Origin: Bacteroidota bacterium
Lineage (GTDB): Bacteria > Bacteroidota > Bacteroidia > Bacteroidales > VadinHA17
Assembly: GCA_016868515.1 (NCBI GenBank)
Contig: VGGM01000072.1
Location: forward strand, 1-7,308
Direction: 5' to 3'
Length of the DNA: 7,308 nt
Below, one piece after another: positions 5,440 to 7,308 of the stretch. The translations under genes and the position numbers were made by a program. Below the pieces are notes generated by a model that made no database searches, was not told where the DNA came from, and was given only the letters and a program-made list of their open reading frames with translations. The first letter of the stretch is position 1. Each line of letters begins with the position of its first letter.

Positions 5440-6936
5440 CTAAACAAACCACGAAGCTATCTTCCGGTTGAAGATGAACAGCACACCGGCCACGATTACC
5501 CACTGGAATATACACGACATGAATGAGAAGGCAATGAATGGCTTGTACCATTCACCGGGGACGAATGACTGAGCAAGCCACCATATTAGCAGTACCACAG
5601 CGGCTACCGGAACGAAGAACTTCATGATATAGCCCCAGCCTGCACCAACGTTACTGTCGGTGGCTACCGAATTAATCTCGCCGCTGATCATCCTGGTTCC
5701 CTGCCGTATTATTACCCAGGCAATCAGGGCCCCGGAAATCATCAGGGCAACACCCCACACAAAATCCTGGTTGCTGAGGAAGTTAAGGTTGCGTGCTGAA
5801 GGAAGTCCCAGCATAAAAGTTATGATGCAAACCATCCATATCGCAGTTCTGCGCTTCATACCGGTATCGACAAATACCCTGGTTGGCAACTCAAGCTGAG
5901 CTATCAGCGAAGTAAAACCGGCGAAGGTGAGTCCCAGAAAGAAAAGCACTGCCAGCACGCTTCCTCCGAACATCTTCTGGAAAAGAAGGGGCATCCAGAT
6001 AAATGTGAGGCCGGTGGAAGCCGGTCCGCTTGTCCTCATTATCTCAAGTATCTCGGGGTCGTTCATCCCCATGTCAGTTCTCAGAATGGCAAAAACTGTC
6101 CCGAAAATCATTATCCCCGAGAGTATTGACACCGTATTGTTTCCTATTCCTGTTATGAAAGCATTCTTAACAGTGCCATGTTCCAGTTTCATATATGCAG
6201 CGTATGTTAGAAAAAGGCCCCAACCCGCACCGGTGTCCCAGGCATTCTGAGTGAGTGCATCGAGCCACACCTTAGGGTTGGCGAGTTGCGATAAATCGGC
6301 CCTGAAAAGGTATCGCAGGCCTACTTCGCTGCCTTCGAGAGTTACAGCCCTTACAACGCTTATTACTACGATCAGCAGCAACGAGGGGATCAGTATCTTG
6401 TTAACCTTTTCGATTGAACCGATACCTCGCCATATTGCGAGAGCTCCCAGCCCTATTGCAGCAATAAAGGTTATTATCGGCATATAGCCGGCCTGGTATG
6501 CATTCCATATGGCCAGTGATGATTCATAACTCACAGGAAGCGGATGAATTATAGTGTAAACAAAATAATATATGCACCAGCCAACAACCACGGCATAAAA
6601 AAAAGTAATAGCACATGGAACAAATGCCACAAATGATCCAACCCATGCAAACCTCTTACCAAGTCCGCCGATAAATGACCTTACCACTCCCGCCCGGTAT
6701 TTCTTGCCGATGGCATATTCGGCAATTATCAGTGGTATGCTCCAGAGGAAGAGGAAGACCACCCAGGCTATCAGAAATGCACCGGCCCCCGAATCGCCGT
6801 CGCCTGCATTCTGCGCCGCAATTCTCGGGAACCTCCAGATATTGCCTGTTCCAACTGCCACCCCTATCGCACTGATTATCAATCCAAACCTCGTCGTAAA
6901 CCGATATCCAGTCGATTTATCCATGTTTTTGGTCAT
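5440..6936 (-). CDS. Sodium-dependent transporter, NSS/SNF (LeuT-fold) family
   Basis: A 498-residue inner-membrane symporter, probably sodium-coupled amino acid uptake. About 12 hydrophobic helices can be traced, as in LeuT. Family marks: TM1 GVAVGTGNIWRFPRIA (25-40), aligning Gly25, Ala27, Val28 and Asn32 with LeuT sodium ligands Gly20, Ala22, Val23 and Asn27, and Arg35 with gate Arg30; TM2 IPLIIAEYAIG (67-77); TM6 QNAWDTGAGWGLFLTYAAYM (230-249); TM7 GNNTVSILSG (265-274); and TM8 FAGFTSLIAQLE (338-349), with Thr342-Ser343 at the Na2 position. Oddities: the usual NGGGAF after TM1 is NAGDGDSGAGAF; by hand alignment Asp234 replaces LeuT Thr254, Trp233 replaces gate Phe253, and Ser270 replaces Glu290. 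The start could be Met1 (6936) or Met5 (6924); neither has a Shine-Dalgarno sequence. It converges on the M28 gene and diverges from the Tat protein. Substrate unknown. Confidence 0.93.
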   Translation of the reverse strand: MTKNMDKSTGYRFTTRFGLIISAIGVAVGTGNIWRFPRIAAQNAGDGDSGAGAFLIAWVVFLFLWSIPLIIAEYAIGKKYRAGVVRSFIGGLGKRFAWVGSFVAFVPCAITFFYAVVVGWCIYYFVYTIIHPLPVSYESSLAIWNAYQAGYMPIITFIAAIGLGALAIWRGIGSIEKVNKILIPSLLLIVVISVVRAVTLEGSEVGLRYLFRADLSQLANPKVWLDALTQNAWDTGAGWGLFLTYAAYMKLEHGTVKNAFITGIGNNTVSILSGIMIFGTVFAILRTDMGMNDPEILEIMRTSGPASTGLTFIWMPLLFQKMFGGSVLAVLFFLGLTFAGFTSLIAQLELPTRVFVDTGMKRRTAIWMVCIITFMLGLPSARNLNFLSNQDFVWGVALMISGALIAWVIIRQGTRMISGEINSVATDSNVGAGWGYIMKFFVPVAAVVLLIWWLAQSFVPGEWYKPFIAFSFMSCIFQWVIVAGVLFIFNRKIASWFV

Positions 6937-7077
6937 ATCATTTAAATTAGCAGGTTAAAGGACTATGAAAGTACAACACTTTTACGGAATATCAGAATTG
7001 GCGTTCATATTGTTAAACATAGGTGAGAGAGGTTCCAATAAAATGCATGGAAAAGAGTTGCAACCATTAAAATACAT

Positions 7078-7108
7078 TTTCATAAAACCGGTATGATTCT
7101 TAACTTTA
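7078..7108 (+). promoter_or_regulatory. Weak candidate promoter for the Tat-exported protein gene
   Basis: TAACTTTA (7101-7108) is one base from TAnnTTTG, with TTTC (7078-7081) 19 nt upstream as a possible -33 element. It implies a leader of about 65 nt before the ATG at 7182. Other AT-rich words in the 245-bp divergent region could serve as well, so this is tentative. Confidence 0.22.
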
Positions 7109-7126
7109 TTGGCAAATATTTCCAAT
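7108..7126. promoter_or_regulatory. Dyad ATTGG-N9-CCAAT, possible regulator site
   Basis: Perfect 5-bp inverted arms ATTGG (7108-7112) and CCAAT (7122-7126) flank the AT-rich centre CAAATATTT. The site overlaps the end of the candidate -7 box and lies between the divergent symporter and Tat-protein genes. Short dyads occur by chance in AT-rich DNA, so support is thin. Confidence 0.2.
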
Positions 7127-7181
7127 TATCCTGAATAGAATAGTATCAGCCCCGAACCGACCTAACTTAAATCTATCCAAA

Positions 7182-7308
7182 ATGAAAGAATCATCGAAAC
7201 CTGCAGGCCTTAGAAGGCGCAGTTTTATCAGAAATGTAACTGCCACCGGACTGGCGGCAGCAATATTTCCTGTTTCAGGAGCAACAGAACCCGATTCCGT
7301 AACCATTC
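7182..7308 (+). CDS. Tat-exported protein, N-terminal fragment (3'-truncated)
   Basis: Only 42 codons are inside the window, beginning at ATG 7182. The fragment reads as a twin-arginine signal: a polar start (MKESSKPAGL), RRRSFIRN at 11-18 (consensus S/T-R-R-x-F-L-K), then a moderately hydrophobic stretch (VTATGLAAAIFPVSG) and ATEPDS, where cleavage may occur. In Bacteroidota such signals are common on exported Gfo/Idh/MocA-type oxidoreductases, sugar-phosphate isomerase-like proteins and molybdoenzymes. Nothing of the mature domain is visible, so the family cannot be assigned. There is no Shine-Dalgarno sequence upstream (AACTTAAATCTATCCAAA). It is divergent from the symporter across 245 bp that hold no other gene. 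Confidence 0.75.
   Translation, partial: MKESSKPAGLRRRSFIRNVTATGLAAAIFPVSGATEPDSVTI

Noticed and set aside
5264..5551. 95-residue minus-strand frame overlapping the symporter 3' end
   Set aside because: Most of it translates the intergenic repeats and the antiparallel-frame end of the symporter; no domain or plausible start context.
7057..7064. GTTGCAAC palindrome upstream of the symporter
   Set aside because: Eight perfectly symmetric bases alone are expected by chance in a region this size, and nothing else marks it as an operator.
7106..7306. 66-residue minus-strand frame at the window end
   Set aside because: It is antisense to the Tat signal region, whose twin-arginine motif and hydrophobic core are convincing on the plus strand.

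Overview
The window looks like a chromosomal segment from a Bacteroidota member, probably of the Bacteroidales/Marinilabiliales kind. None of the visible start codons (3068, 3764, 7182, or minus-strand 2894 and 6936) has a Shine-Dalgarno sequence. Their leaders are AT-rich, and several carry boxes close to the Bacteroidota -7 consensus TAnnTTTG. The proteins also fit: a secreted TlpA-like thioredoxin, a secreted M28 peptidase, a lipoprotein-type amidohydrolase and a Tat-exported protein. This assignment rests on style and protein character, not on a marker gene.

Layout: (1) 1-900 is the C-terminal part of a proton-coupled oligopeptide (POT/PTR2) transporter, ended by a near-ideal intrinsic terminator at 923-955. 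(2) 901-1136 is a repeat-rich convergent intergenic region. (3) 1137-2894 (minus) is a YtcJ-like amidohydrolase with a lipoprotein-like signal. (4) 2895-3067 is a divergent promoter region with a 16-bp palindrome. (5) 3068-3580 is a TlpA/ResA-like thiol-disulfide oxidoreductase. (6) 3585-3698 holds three tandem copies of a 38-bp GC-rich unit starting 4 nt after the TlpA stop codon. (7) 3764-5236 is a secreted M28 zinc aminopeptidase with a PA-like insert. (8) 5237-5439 is a second convergent repeat-rich region, sharing an 8-bp tandem word and a 15-bp word with the first. (9) 5440-6936 (minus) is a neurotransmitter:sodium symporter (LeuT-fold). (10) 6937-7181 is a divergent intergenic region. 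(11) 7182-7308 is the start of a Tat-exported protein that runs off the window.

Working together (inference): three of the six genes fit use of proteinaceous material. The M28 peptidase would release amino acids outside the cytoplasm, the POT carrier would take up di- and tripeptides, and the NSS carrier would take up free amino acids with sodium. Strands alternate and repeats separate the genes, so this is not an operon. I see no phage genes, insertion sequence, CRISPR array, tRNA or rRNA. I found no convincing undescribed multi-gene system. The least ordinary elements are the modular repeats between genes and the unusual ion-site residues of the sodium symporter. No gene-free stretch exceeds 300 bases.
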